64,000 nucleotides of DNA from positions 62,001-126,000 of the forward strand of contig JAPLDL010000019.1 in assembly GCA_026391735.1 (NCBI GenBank), read 5' to 3'. A program made the translations under genes and the position numbers. The stretch is from Bacteroidota bacterium. Its GTDB lineage: Bacteria > Bacteroidota > Bacteroidia > Bacteroidales > FEN-979. Below, one piece after another: positions 1 to 9,683 of the stretch. The notes below the pieces were generated by a model. That model had not been told where the DNA came from. It ran no database searches and saw only the letters and a program-made list of their open reading frames with translations. Position 1 is the stretch's first letter. Each line of letters begins with the position of its first letter.

Positions 1-985
1 CGGAGTCTCTGTAGTTATTTGCGCCCATAATGAATATCACAATCTGAAAGTAAACCTTCCGCTTATTCTTGCACAGGACTATCCCGAATTCGAAGTCTTG
101 GTTGTGAACCATGCCTCCGATGATGAGACCTCCTACTTCCTCTCTGATATGCAAAGGGAATATCCGAAACTCGCAAAAATAGAAATCCAGGAAGACCTTA
201 ATTTTTTCACTGGGAAGAAATTCCCTTTGGCTATCGGGATCAAATCGGCAAAATATGAAAAGATACTGCTCACCGATGCCGATTGCAAACCCTCATCACC
301 AAACTGGATCGCTTCAATGCAGTCGGCATACAGCCAGGGGATCAAAGTCGTTCTTGGATATAGTCCATACTCCAGCAGAAAAGGCTTGCTGAACCGGCTC
401 ATCCGTTTCGATACAGCCCATGTCGCTATCCAATATCTCTCCTATGCGCTGGCAGGACTGCCCTATATGGGTGTTGGAAGGAATCTTTCATACCTGAAAT
501 CCTTGTTTTATGATAACAAGGGATTTATACCCCATTACAGGGTCACGTCGGGTGATGATGACCTGTTTATAAACAGGGTGGCTAAAAAATCGAATACCAC
601 CATAGTAGTGAACCCCGACAGTTATACGATCTCTGAGCCAAAGATGACATTCGGGCAGTGGGTAACCCAGAAACGACGCCATCTGACCACTTCGGTTCAT
701 TACCGGTTTATAACCAAGTTCCTGCTCGGGACTTATTCCTATAGCCTGTTTTGTTTTTATATCATGCTTGTCCTGATGCTCGCTCTGAATTACTCCATTT
801 TTGTCGTCCTGGGACTTTTTGTTCTGAGAATGGGAGCGCAATACCTGATCTTCTCATCCTGTTTCAGAAAGCTGAACGAAAAAGACATCATCCTATTCAT
901 TCCATTACTGGAAATTGTACTTTTGTTGCTGAATGCCGGTATTGGCATCTCGAACCTGTTCAGCCGACCCAATAAATGGAAATAG
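1..985 (+). CDS. Glycosyltransferase family 2, 5'-truncated by window edge
   Basis: The reading frame is open from base 2 and enters the window inside the protein, so the true start lies upstream. The first visible residues (GVSVVICAHNE) are the beta-strand 1 motif of GT-A fold family 2 enzymes. A DXD-like metal/nucleotide-sugar site follows (LTDADCK), then SGDDDLF and QKRRH, which resembles the QxxRW acceptor/processivity motif. The last 90 or so residues contain hydrophobic membrane segments, so it is a membrane-bound transferase facing the cytoplasm. Sugar donor and acceptor cannot be told from the sequence. Its last 10 bases overlap the start of the following sigma-factor gene, which suggests translational coupling. 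An ATG at 98 exists but would delete the first GT-A strand, so I reject it as the start. Confidence 0.85.
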   Translation, partial: GVSVVICAHNEYHNLKVNLPLILAQDYPEFEVLVVNHASDDETSYFLSDMQREYPKLAKIEIQEDLNFFTGKKFPLAIGIKSAKYEKILLTDADCKPSSPNWIASMQSAYSQGIKVVLGYSPYSSRKGLLNRLIRFDTAHVAIQYLSYALAGLPYMGVGRNLSYLKSLFYDNKGFIPHYRVTSGDDDLFINRVAKKSNTTIVVNPDSYTISEPKMTFGQWVTQKRRHLTTSVHYRFITKFLLGTYSYSLFCFYIMLVLMLALNYSIFVVLGLFVLRMGAQYLIFSSCFRKLNEKDIILFIPLLEIVLLLLNAGIGISNLFSRPNKWK

Positions 986-1584
986 CAAACCATCTTACCG
1001 ATAAAGGGCAGCGGGATTTTCGCCTGGTTCAGCTTGCGCGGCAGGAGGGAGATCAGAAAGCATATGCTGAACTGCTAAATAATTACAGGGATTCACTATA
1101 TTTTATGATGCTCAAGATGACTGGTAACCCGGTTGATGCAGAGGACCTTACTATCGAGGCATTTGGCAAGGCATTCAGGAACCTGGCTCAATACACTCCC
1201 GATTATGCTTTCAGCACCTGGCTGTTTAAGATTGGCGCCAATAACTGCATTGATTTTCTGAGGAAAAGCAGGAGGATACAGTTTACCGATTTTGAGTGGG
1301 GAGATGAGGAAGATTCTGCTAACCTTTCCTCAAATATCCCTGCCTCCACACCCGATCCGGAAGAGAATATCATAGCCAAGCAAAAGATAAAGCTGATGCA
1401 CGAAGTGGTGGAAAAGCTGAAACCGCATTACCGCCAGCTGATCGAGATGCGTTATTTCAAAGAATGGTCTTATGAAGAGATCGCTTCCTCGCTTGACCTT
1501 CCTCTGGGTACCGTAAAGGCCCAGTTGTTCAGAGCCCGCGAACTTCTTTACGAGATCCTGAAAGATTCGCAAGATAAGATATGA
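976..1584 (+). CDS. ECF-type sigma-70 family RNA polymerase sigma factor
   Basis: This 202-residue protein has the two-domain layout of ECF sigma factors. Region 2 lies at about residues 25-95, with the NPVDAEDLTIEAFGKAF block that contacts core polymerase and melts the -10 element. Region 4 lies at about residues 135-195, with the helix-turn-helix YEEIASSLDLPLGTVKAQL. It would direct RNA polymerase to a small alternative regulon. No anti-sigma gene follows. The upstream neighbour is a membrane glycosyltransferase overlapping by 10 bp, and the downstream gene is hutU. This overlap with a glycosyltransferase suggests a constitutive or housekeeping-type ECF factor rather than a FecI/FecR type, but that is inference. 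Confidence 0.9.
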   Translation: MEIANHLTDKGQRDFRLVQLARQEGDQKAYAELLNNYRDSLYFMMLKMTGNPVDAEDLTIEAFGKAFRNLAQYTPDYAFSTWLFKIGANNCIDFLRKSRRIQFTDFEWGDEEDSANLSSNIPASTPDPEENIIAKQKIKLMHEVVEKLKPHYRQLIEMRYFKEWSYEEIASSLDLPLGTVKAQLFRARELLYEILKDSQDKI

Positions 1585-1612
1585 ACGTGATGAAGAACAT
1601 TTTACCATAACT

Positions 1613-3604
1613 ATGGACTTCAAACAGCAAATACTTCAAGGGATCCCGGCTGAATTACCGGAACCCTTGCCTTATGATCCAAGTGTTAACCATGCCCCTG
1701 TAAGGAAAGACATATTAAACGCGGAGGAGAAGAAACTGGCCGTCAGGAATGCATTGCGATATTTCCCGGCTCATTTTCACAAGATACTTGCCAGGGAATT
1801 TGCCGATGAGTTGCAGAAATATGGCCGCATCTATATGTACCGCTTCCGGCCGGCATATGCCATGCATGCCCGCAATATAAGCGAATATCCCTGTACCTGC
1901 CAGCAAGCTGCAGCAGTGATGCTGATGATCCAGAACAACCTTGACCCTGCTGTTGCTCAACATCCCCACGAACTCATCACTTATGGCGGAAATGGTTCGG
2001 TTTTTCAGAACTGGGCGCAGTACCTGCTTACCATGAAATACCTGGCTTCCATGACATCCGGACAAACCCTGGCCATATACTCAGGTCATCCTATGGGACT
2101 TTTCCCTTCCCATAAAGATGCCCCAAGGGTAGTTGTTACCAATGGTATGATGGTTCCAAATTATAGCAAACCCGATGACTGGGAGAGGTTTAATGCTTTG
2201 GGAGTAACGCAATACGGACAAATGACTGCCGGTTCATATATGTACATCGGCCCCCAGGGGATAGTACACGGTACAACAATCACTGTCCTGAATGCAGCCC
2301 GCCGGCAGGCTTCCGGAGATATCAGGGGAAAGATCTTTGTTACATCAGGACTTGGAGGGATGAGCGGTGCCCAGGCCAAAGCTTCGGTTATTGCCGGGGC
2401 TATCGGCGTTGTGGCTGAGATCAATCCCCGGGCCGTTCAAAAACGCCATTCCCAGGGATGGGTCGACGAAGTGTATACCGACCTGGATCAGCTGATCCAA
2501 AGAATGCTGGAAGCAAGGCAGCGTAAAGAAGCTGTCTCCATGGCATACCAGGGTAATATCGTTGACCTCTGGGAGAAGCTGGTTGAGAAAAAGGTCCGTA
2601 TTGAAATGGGTTCCGACCAAACTTCCCTGCATAACCCCTGGGCAGGTGGCTATTACCCGGCAGGACTTACTATGGAAGAATCCAATGTGCTTATGGTCAA
2701 AGATCCTCCCATGTTCAGGGAAGAAGTTCAGAAATCCCTCCGCCGACAGGTTGCAGCGATAAACAGTATGACAGTGAACGGGATGTATTTCTGGGATTAT
2801 GGCAACGCCTTCCTTCTGGAAGCCGGCAGGGCAGGGGCCGACGTGATGAAAGCCGACGGCACATTCATTTACCCTTCATATGTCCAGGATATCATGGGCC
2901 CCTTGTTTTTCGATTACGGGTTCGGACCTTTCCGATGGGTTTGCACTTCAGGAAACCCGGCCGACCTTGAGATCACCGACAGAATTGCCGGTGATGTCAT
3001 GGAAAAGATCGAAGGCACTTCTCCAGAAGAAATTCGATTGCAGATGAAGGATAATATTCACTGGATCCGTGAAGCCGGGAAAAACAGGATGGTCGTGGGT
3101 TCCCAGGCCAGGATATTGTATGCCGATTGCGAAGGGCGAACTAAAATAGCAGCTGCATTCAATGAAGCCATCAGGCTTGGAAAAATATCAGCACCTGTTG
3201 TTCTTGGAAGAGACCATCATGATGTTTCGGGTACCGACTCCCCGTACCGTGAAACTTCCAATATCTATGACGGTTCTGCGTTTACTGCGGATATGGCGGT
3301 ACAGAATGTGATAGGCGACAGTTTCAGGGGAGCAACCTGGGTTTCGCTGCATAATGGCGGAGGAGTGGGCTGGGGAGAGGTCATCAACGGGGGGTTTGGC
3401 ATGTTGCTTGATGGTTCCGACGATGCTGACCGCCGTCTGCGCTCCATGCTTTACTGGGACGTGAATAACGGAATCTCGAGAAGGGCGTGGGCCCGCAATG
3501 ATGAAGCCGTTTTTGCCATTAAACGGGCGATGGATGAAAATCCCGAATTACAGGTTACTCTGCCCAACAAAGTCCAGGATTCATTGCTCATCAACCTGTT
3601 CTGA
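1613..3604 (+). CDS. hutU: Urocanate hydratase (urocanase), long form
   Basis: The enzyme converts urocanate to imidazolone propionate, the second step of histidine degradation, in the cytoplasm using tightly bound NAD+. Blocks typical of the family are visible: YGGNGSVFQNWAQYLLTMKY (about residues 123-142), TSGQTLAIYSGHPMGLFP, TNGMMVPNYS, the NAD-binding SGLGGMSGAQAKA, and C-terminal HNGGGVGWGEVINGG. At 663 residues it is the longer variety, like animal and many Bacteroidota urocanases, rather than the roughly 555-residue proteobacterial form. It starts 28 bp after the sigma factor gene. No hutH, hutI or hutG/ftcD lies in the window, so the rest of the pathway must be elsewhere. Confidence 0.96.
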   Translation: MDFKQQILQGIPAELPEPLPYDPSVNHAPVRKDILNAEEKKLAVRNALRYFPAHFHKILAREFADELQKYGRIYMYRFRPAYAMHARNISEYPCTCQQAAAVMLMIQNNLDPAVAQHPHELITYGGNGSVFQNWAQYLLTMKYLASMTSGQTLAIYSGHPMGLFPSHKDAPRVVVTNGMMVPNYSKPDDWERFNALGVTQYGQMTAGSYMYIGPQGIVHGTTITVLNAARRQASGDIRGKIFVTSGLGGMSGAQAKASVIAGAIGVVAEINPRAVQKRHSQGWVDEVYTDLDQLIQRMLEARQRKEAVSMAYQGNIVDLWEKLVEKKVRIEMGSDQTSLHNPWAGGYYPAGLTMEESNVLMVKDPPMFREEVQKSLRRQVAAINSMTVNGMYFWDYGNAFLLEAGRAGADVMKADGTFIYPSYVQDIMGPLFFDYGFGPFRWVCTSGNPADLEITDRIAGDVMEKIEGTSPEEIRLQMKDNIHWIREAGKNRMVVGSQARILYADCEGRTKIAAAFNEAIRLGKISAPVVLGRDHHDVSGTDSPYRETSNIYDGSAFTADMAVQNVIGDSFRGATWVSLHNGGGVGWGEVINGGFGMLLDGSDDADRRLRSMLYWDVNNGISRRAWARNDEAVFAIKRAMDENPELQVTLPNKVQDSLLINLF

Positions 3605-3632
3605 AACAAAGGATTGTTGCCGCCGCATCCGA

Positions 3633-4931
3633 TCATTTTTTCTTTCGCATCAGCCTGGCGATCTCTGCAATTTCCTTTGGGATTCCCTTTGACAGCACTT
3701 CGTGGCCATCGGCAGTCACAAGAATATCATCTTCAATACGGACTCCGAAACCCCTTCCTGCAGCAGGCTGAACAGTGTCGTTGACCGGGATATAAATACC
3801 GGGTTCCACTGTAATGATCATACCCTGGCGAAGGGTGTCACCGGCTGCCACGTCATGAACGATGAGCCCTACAGGATGCGTTACCCCGTGAAGCATATAC
3901 TTGAGGTACCCGGCTTTCCGTGTCAGCTGTGTAGTCATTTTATCCAGGTCGCTCAGGGTTATTCCTGGCCTTATCCTATCGATCACAGATTTCTGAATAT
4001 TGAGAACAGCCTGGTAAATAACCGTCTGTTCCGGAGTGAACTTGCCGGAAACAGGAATTGTCCGGGTGATATCTGCGCAGAATTCCCCGTACCTGGCTCC
4101 AACATCCATCACTACCAGGTCTCCTTTGCTCATACGGCAAACATTTTTATCGTAATGAGGGATCAGGCTGTTCGTCCCCGAACCAATGATTGAAGCAAAC
4201 GCCATGCTTTGGGATCCCTGGCGCTTTGCTTCATACTCAATGATGGCCTGGAGTTCATATTCAAACATACCGGGTTTGCATTGTTTCATCGCAGCGATGA
4301 TCCCATTGCCGGTCATGGAAATAGCTTTTGTAGTAAGTTCAATCTCCCGCTCTGTTTTGATCTGCCTCAGGGCTGTGAATAATTTATTCGCGGGTTTAAG
4401 CTTTACTCCGGGATGAGCCAGCTCGAAAGTTTTTTTAGTCTCGCGCTCAGAGATGACGGTTTTATCGTTAAGCCAGTCGTTGGATAGTTTGGGTAAAGGA
4501 AAATAATACAGTGTTTTGATCCCCCTGGCAATTTCGGCCAATAAAGGCTCAAAGAGTTTTTCGTTGAGAAGCGTATCGGTGGCCGACAGTATAAGCGGCT
4601 CTGGGATCTGTTCGGTGTAGGTGAAGATCAAAACATGCTTAATTCCTGATCCAAAGCTATAACCTTTCGGGGTGAAGATCACCTTGTATCCTGATTCATC
4701 AATACCCGTAAGATTGAAGAAATCCGGGCTTTGGCGGTAAGGGTCTATATCGACATCATAATCAGCATCGGCCGCTTTCATAACGAGAGCTGAAGTGGAA
4801 TCCATCAGGCTCAGCAAACGGGTTCGGCGGGCAAGGATATCGGCCTTACTGCTGCCCGGTCTTTCACAATCCTGACCATAAACAAACAATGTCATCAGCC
4901 AGAAAACAAGAAAAAAACCTCCGAAACGCAT
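3633..4931 (-). CDS. Exported Xaa-Pro aminopeptidase-like protein (peptidase family M24B)
   Basis: The protein removes N-terminal residues preceding proline. It has an N-terminal signal peptide (about residues 1-19, ending VYGQ), an N-terminal aminopeptidase P domain, and a C-terminal pita-bread catalytic domain. All five metal ligands can be seen: the two Asp in MDVGARYGEFCADIT, the His in GVTHPVG, and the Glu in ITVEPGIYIP and GVRIEDD. It is the last gene of a three-gene minus-strand cluster. Its ATG directly abuts the TAA of the gene before it, with no bases between, so coupled translation is likely. With the M28 peptidase upstream it suggests peptide breakdown in the periplasm. Confidence 0.92.
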   Translation of the reverse strand: MRFGGFFLVFWLMTLFVYGQDCERPGSSKADILARRTRLLSLMDSTSALVMKAADADYDVDIDPYRQSPDFFNLTGIDESGYKVIFTPKGYSFGSGIKHVLIFTYTEQIPEPLILSATDTLLNEKLFEPLLAEIARGIKTLYYFPLPKLSNDWLNDKTVISERETKKTFELAHPGVKLKPANKLFTALRQIKTEREIELTTKAISMTGNGIIAAMKQCKPGMFEYELQAIIEYEAKRQGSQSMAFASIIGSGTNSLIPHYDKNVCRMSKGDLVVMDVGARYGEFCADITRTIPVSGKFTPEQTVIYQAVLNIQKSVIDRIRPGITLSDLDKMTTQLTRKAGYLKYMLHGVTHPVGLIVHDVAAGDTLRQGMIITVEPGIYIPVNDTVQPAAGRGFGVRIEDDILVTADGHEVLSKGIPKEIAEIARLMRKKK

Positions 4932-5771
4932 TTATTCTTTGAGACTTTGGGTAGTGGTCATTTTTTGTGTCATCGGGATCGTCATCTGGGTTTGCCCCGT
5001 GATTGCCATGGTCAGATCCATGGTATTCATGTCAAGTTCATCGATCATCAGCCCCAGAGCCGGATCAAACCAAACAGTGCCCGACATATCCCCGCTGCCT
5101 TCCATCGCCAGGTCCATGCCCATTTGCTTCATTTTACCTGTAATTTCCATCGAGCCTTTATATTCTATCTTAACACAGTCGTGAGTCCCTTTTTTCTCCT
5201 TTCCCGTCAAAACATACTCAATATTTTTTTTATACACGATCTGGCCTTCTCCCATGTCGTTGGTATCGGTGGAAACCCTGGACCATTTTTCACCTATCCC
5301 TACTTCATGATCGGGAAGTTTTGTGAAATTCACAGTAGCAAGGGTCCCCATGGAAATTGAAGATTTTCCTGCTTTTGCAGTGTCTTTGGAGGGTTCTTTG
5401 GTAAGCTTTCCGAGGTTTGTCAGCTTGGCCCACACAGGTTTGTTTGCTTTATCCTTCATGTCCATGGTTGTGTCCCTTCCCATTCCTTTCATATGAAAGT
5501 TCACTTCGTCATAGGAATAGACCAGACTCATCGTACCATCTGCCGAAACGCTTTCAATGTCATATTTTAGCATTGAATGTGCGCTGGTATTCATTTTCAT
5601 CTCCTGTCCGCCCATCTCCTGGGTGGTCTCAATGTTATTATCCTGGGAATACCTGTATGTTTTTCCTTTCTCCATTTTGTAACTGAGATTGAATTTCTCC
5701 TGGGCTCTTACCTGAACATTAACCATCACAAGAACAACGGTGACGATCATCATAATTACTTTGGTTTTCAT
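4932..5771 (-). CDS. Exported protein of unknown function (DUF6263-like)
   Basis: The 279-residue product from the ATG at 5771 has a clear signal peptide (MKTKVIMMIVTVVLVMVNVQ, cleaved after VRAQ). The mature part is a lysine- and methionine-rich beta-strand protein containing KGKTYRYSQDNNIETTQEMG and repeated short Met-Gly-Met blocks. It resembles the DUF6263-type periplasmic proteins of Bacteroidota, but I assign this only tentatively. No catalytic motif is visible. The frame is open further upstream, but the ATG at 5771 places the signal peptide correctly. It sits 40 bp after the M28 peptidase and abuts the aminopeptidase gene, so it is probably cotranscribed with both. Confidence 0.75.
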   Translation of the reverse strand: MKTKVIMMIVTVVLVMVNVQVRAQEKFNLSYKMEKGKTYRYSQDNNIETTQEMGGQEMKMNTSAHSMLKYDIESVSADGTMSLVYSYDEVNFHMKGMGRDTTMDMKDKANKPVWAKLTNLGKLTKEPSKDTAKAGKSSISMGTLATVNFTKLPDHEVGIGEKWSRVSTDTNDMGEGQIVYKKNIEYVLTGKEKKGTHDCVKIEYKGSMEITGKMKQMGMDLAMEGSGDMSGTVWFDPALGLMIDELDMNTMDLTMAITGQTQMTIPMTQKMTTTQSLKE

Positions 5772-5811
5772 TTTTTTCAGATTTATGGGATAAAATGTTT
5801 TCTGATTAATT

Positions 5812-7410
5812 TCATTGACCAACGGGAGCATCGCCTTCGACCGGGTTGATGCTATATCGTATATTTTCATTGGAAATTTTTCCGGCAGTATAAAATACCA
5901 GCCTGGATACCCTTGCAGCTTTATTGCAGTCCGATTTGTCGGGATTATCGCTCACCTGGTGGTAATCCTTATGCAGCCCGGTAAAGTAAAATATAAAGGG
6001 GACATTGTGTTTGTAGAAGTAATAGTGGTCGCTGCCGCCCAGAAAATCGCTGTTTTTAACTACCAGTTTGAATTTGGTCTTTTTGTTTTCATTTTTAATG
6101 ATTTCAGTGATGTCGGGACTTTGCTTTGCCCCTTCCAGGTAAAGTGAATCGGGGGAATTCCTGCTTATCATATCAAGGTTCAGCATTGCTACGGTTGAAG
6201 CCAGTGGATGAAGCGGATGAGTTGTGTAATACCGGGATCCGAATAACCCCTTTTCTTCACCGGCAAACAGGATGAACATCATACTGCGTTTCGGTTTTTT
6301 CTTAAGTTGGCTGAAAGCATAAGCGACAGACATTACGCCTGAAGTTCCTGAAGCATTGTCGTCGGCGCCATTGAAAATATAATCTTCATCTGCTTTATGC
6401 TCTTTTTTATATCCAACATGGTCATAATGGGCACCGATTATAACAAGCTGTTTATTTAACACCGGGTCGCTCCCTTCGATAAATCCTACCACATTCTTCG
6501 CATTGAGCACTGTTGTGCGGATGTTCGCATGCATGCTTACCTTGATACCTGGTAATTCGAAGGAAACACAGGAAAGATCTTTTTCAATTCTGGCTTGAAG
6601 ATTTTTAAGGGAATCTATGCTGCCGAAAAGCATCCTTACCATTTCCTCACCGATATGCATAGCCGGGATCAGATCCTCGTTATCCATGCACAAATGCAGG
6701 GGAACGGCATCTTTTGGGATCACTTTGGACAGGGAAGGCCATGGGTAACCGCGGGCTTTGACCGAACTATACTGCAAAGGCCCGTTAACAATGAGCATTC
6801 CGGTTGCTCCATGCGTTATCGCATTTTTCATTTTGTCTTTAAGGGAGATGTATTTTGAATCTTCCTTGCCATTAAATACTGAATTGGAATCATCTTTCTG
6901 GGGTTCATTCCTGAAAATGACCACTATCCTGCCTTTAGCATCAATCCCTTTATAATCATCATAATTGAACTCTGGTGCTGTAATTCCATAACCGGCAAAG
7001 ACTACGGGAGCTGTCACTGAAGCTGCTGAAGAGAAATCATAGGGAACATAATCTGATTTTATTGTCAGTTCAAAACTTGCCCCGTTTTTCACGACAGCCA
7101 GTTCATTGCTGTCGCCAAGCTGATCAACGCATATGGGGACTTCCTGGAAGTAACTTCCATTCCAGGGTTTAATGCCCCAGTCCCTGAAGTTCCCGGCAAT
7201 ATATGAGGCTGCCGAGTCAAGCTGCGGACTGGGTGTATTTCTCCCTTTCATGGAATCTGAAGCAAGGTATTTAATCTGTTTACAGAGAAAATCGGCAGTG
7301 ATGAGTTTATTCCCGTTACTTCGGTTGTACTGGGTGCCGGAACATCCGCAGATGAAACAGGAAAGTATAACAGCGCAAATAAACAAACCGGGGAGGGAGA
7401 TTTTCTTCAT
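5812..7410 (-). CDS. M28 family zinc aminopeptidase lipoprotein with PA domain
   Basis: This is a probable outer-envelope metallopeptidase. The start at 7410 gives a lipoprotein signal peptide with lipobox-like residues (LSCFICGCSG). A protease-associated (PA) insert lies in the first half. The catalytic domain carries the di-zinc ligands in GAHYDHVG, NGADDNASGT, AGEEKGLFGS, NLDMISRN and the late His in KDYHQVSDNP. These are the marks of co-catalytic M28 aminopeptidases, which strip N-terminal residues from peptides. It is the first gene of the minus-strand cluster with the unknown exported protein and aminopeptidase P. A well-formed promoter lies about 50 bp upstream of this start. Upstream in-frame codons to 7476 lie between that promoter and the signal peptide and are rejected. 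Confidence 0.92.
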   Translation of the reverse strand: MKKISLPGLFICAVILSCFICGCSGTQYNRSNGNKLITADFLCKQIKYLASDSMKGRNTPSPQLDSAASYIAGNFRDWGIKPWNGSYFQEVPICVDQLGDSNELAVVKNGASFELTIKSDYVPYDFSSAASVTAPVVFAGYGITAPEFNYDDYKGIDAKGRIVVIFRNEPQKDDSNSVFNGKEDSKYISLKDKMKNAITHGATGMLIVNGPLQYSSVKARGYPWPSLSKVIPKDAVPLHLCMDNEDLIPAMHIGEEMVRMLFGSIDSLKNLQARIEKDLSCVSFELPGIKVSMHANIRTTVLNAKNVVGFIEGSDPVLNKQLVIIGAHYDHVGYKKEHKADEDYIFNGADDNASGTSGVMSVAYAFSQLKKKPKRSMMFILFAGEEKGLFGSRYYTTHPLHPLASTVAMLNLDMISRNSPDSLYLEGAKQSPDITEIIKNENKKTKFKLVVKNSDFLGGSDHYYFYKHNVPFIFYFTGLHKDYHQVSDNPDKSDCNKAARVSRLVFYTAGKISNENIRYSINPVEGDAPVGQ

Positions 7411-7462
7411 CGGGAAAATGTTTTGAAACAATAATCGGAGATAATTCAAAAGTTTGAAGTTA

Positions 7463-7494
7463 CAAACGTACTGCAAATAAGTAAATTGGACAAA
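7463..7494 (-). promoter_or_regulatory. Bacteroidota-type promoter of the M28/unknown/aminopeptidase cluster
   Basis: Read on the minus strand, TTTG (7491-7494) is followed after exactly 20 bases by TACGTTTG (7463-7470). This is a full match to the known -33 TTTG and -7 TAnnTTTG consensus. Transcription would begin near 7456, leaving a leader of about 45 bases before the ATG at 7410. Confidence 0.75.
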
Positions 7495-7571
7495 TTTCTT
7501 ACGAAAATCAACTGCATAGTTGATTTTACCCTGAAATTATCCTAACTTTACTGCCATAAAAAAAACGTATC

Positions 7572-9683
7572 ATGAAACGCTTTTCCCTATTCGTGCTTAC
7601 CTGTATGATCATACTATGTTATTCATGCAAACACGAAATCAAAGTGAAATATCCGGTAGCCAGGAAAGTAGATTCTGCTGATAATTATTTTGGGACAAGA
7701 GTCCCTGATCCTTATCGCTGGCTTGAAAACGATACTTCAACTGAAACAGCTGAATGGGTTAAAGCCGAAAACGTAGTAACCTCAGGATACCTGGCACAGA
7801 TACCTTTCAGGGAAAAGATCCGCGAGAAGCTTACCAAAATGTGGAATTATCCCCGGTATGGAGTACCGTTCAGGCAGGGTCCGTATTATTTCTATTTTAA
7901 GAACGATGGCCTGCAAAATCAGTCGGTTATGTATTACAAAACCGGTATTGACGGAGAACCCCGGGTATTGTTAGACCCCAACAAACTCTCAGCTGATGGT
8001 ACAATTGCTTTGGCAGGTACTTCGGTTTCCCATGACGGCAAATACATTGCGTACAGTCTTGCCGGCAGCGGATCGGATTGGAATGAAATACAGGTTTTAG
8101 AAATTGCCAGCGGGAAGAAGTTGATGGATACGCTTAAATGGGTGAAATTCTCGGGAATGTCGTGGCAGGGCAACGGATTTTATTATAGTCGTTATGATGA
8201 ACCCAGGAAGGGGATGGAACTGTCGAAAAAGAATGAAAACCATAAAGTGTTTTATCACAAAGTCGGAACTTCTCAGAAGGATGACAGGCTTATATATCAG
8301 AACCCTAAATATCCCCTGAGAAATTACGGGGCTTCGACCACCGAAGATGAGAAATTCCTGATCCTGTACGAATCCGAATCAACCAGTGGAACAGCAATGT
8401 ATTACAGGGATCTGACTAAAAAAGAAGCTCCCTTTAAACTCCTGGCCGAAGGATTTGAATATGAATATGGAGTCGTGGATAATATTGAAAATAAGCTCCT
8501 TGTAGTTACGAATTATAAATCGCCCAAGAAAAAGCTGATCCTGATGGATCCGGAAAAACCTTCGCCTGATAACTGGAAAACGATTATCCCTGAGCGGGAG
8601 GATGTTCTGGAGTCGGTTGACCTTTGCGGTCAGGTGTTGTTGTCGACATACATGCAGAATGCAGTTTCCAAAGCTTATATCTATAACATGGAAGGAAAAT
8701 TCCTTCATGAGATGAGCTTGCCGGGCCTTGGCACTCTTGCCGGATTTAACAGTAAAAAGGGAGATAGTATCGCTTTCTTTGGTTATACATCATTTACATT
8801 TCCTCTGACGGTATATAAATTTAATGTCACAAAGAATACTTCCGAGGTGTATACGCGGCCTGAAACAGGGATCAACCCCGATGATTTTGAAGTAAAGCAG
8901 GTGTCGTTCCTCAGTAAGGACAAGACCCCTGTGCGAATGTTCATCGTTCATAGGAAGGATATAGTATTGAATGGGAAAAACCCGACCCTGCTATATGGTT
9001 ACGGTGGGTTCAATGTAAGTTTGACCCCAAGTTTCAGTATAAGCCGCCTGTTATTCATGCAAAGCGGGGGCGTTTATGCTGTGCCCAATATCCGCGGGGG
9101 AGGAGAATACGGTGAGGAGTGGCATAAGGCTGGTATAAAAGAAAAGAAGCAAAACGTATTTGATGACTTCATTGCTGCTGCAGAATATCTTTTTAAGGAA
9201 AAATATACAAGTCCGGAGAAACTGGCTATCATGGGCGGTTCTAACGGAGGACTGCTGATTGGTGCAGTAATGACACAAAGACCTGATCTTATGAAAGTAG
9301 CAATACCGCAGGTCGGAGTGATGGATATGCTGAGATACCACAGGTTTACCATCGGATGGGCGTGGGCCAGCGATTACGGAACCAGCGAGACAAAAGAGGG
9401 TTTCAGCTATCTGTTTAAATATTCCCCACTCCAAAATATTAAAGATGGGGTTAATTACCCGGCAACACTTGCATTTACTGCAGACCACGACGACCGGGTC
9501 GTTCCCGCCCATACATTCAAGTTTATGGCTACATTGCAGGAAAAAAACAGAGGTCAGAACCCAATCCTCGTGAGGATTGACTCAAAAGCCGGGCACGGTG
9601 CCGGAAAGCCTTTGTCAAAGTCTATTGATGAAGCAACAGACCTCTGGTCCTTTGTTTTCTACCAGCTTGAAATGAAGCCCTGA
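7572..9683 (+). CDS. Prolyl oligopeptidase family serine peptidase (S9A), lipoprotein
   Basis: The product cleaves short peptides after proline. It begins with a lipoprotein signal (cysteine in LCYSCKHE), so it is likely anchored in the periplasm or outer membrane. Next comes DPYRWLEND, the N-terminal signature of S9A enzymes, a beta-propeller region (about residues 90-440), and an alpha/beta hydrolase domain. The catalytic triad is visible: Ser557 in GGSNGG, Asp640/641 in ADHDDRVVP and His675 in AGHGAGKP. The length of 703 residues matches the family. It is transcribed divergently from the M28 peptidase cluster. Together these genes supply exo- and endo-peptidases for peptide use. Confidence 0.95.
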   Translation: MKRFSLFVLTCMIILCYSCKHEIKVKYPVARKVDSADNYFGTRVPDPYRWLENDTSTETAEWVKAENVVTSGYLAQIPFREKIREKLTKMWNYPRYGVPFRQGPYYFYFKNDGLQNQSVMYYKTGIDGEPRVLLDPNKLSADGTIALAGTSVSHDGKYIAYSLAGSGSDWNEIQVLEIASGKKLMDTLKWVKFSGMSWQGNGFYYSRYDEPRKGMELSKKNENHKVFYHKVGTSQKDDRLIYQNPKYPLRNYGASTTEDEKFLILYESESTSGTAMYYRDLTKKEAPFKLLAEGFEYEYGVVDNIENKLLVVTNYKSPKKKLILMDPEKPSPDNWKTIIPEREDVLESVDLCGQVLLSTYMQNAVSKAYIYNMEGKFLHEMSLPGLGTLAGFNSKKGDSIAFFGYTSFTFPLTVYKFNVTKNTSEVYTRPETGINPDDFEVKQVSFLSKDKTPVRMFIVHRKDIVLNGKNPTLLYGYGGFNVSLTPSFSISRLLFMQSGGVYAVPNIRGGGEYGEEWHKAGIKEKKQNVFDDFIAAAEYLFKEKYTSPEKLAIMGGSNGGLLIGAVMTQRPDLMKVAIPQVGVMDMLRYHRFTIGWAWASDYGTSETKEGFSYLFKYSPLQNIKDGVNYPATLAFTADHDDRVVPAHTFKFMATLQEKNRGQNPILVRIDSKAGHGAGKPLSKSIDEATDLWSFVFYQLEMKP

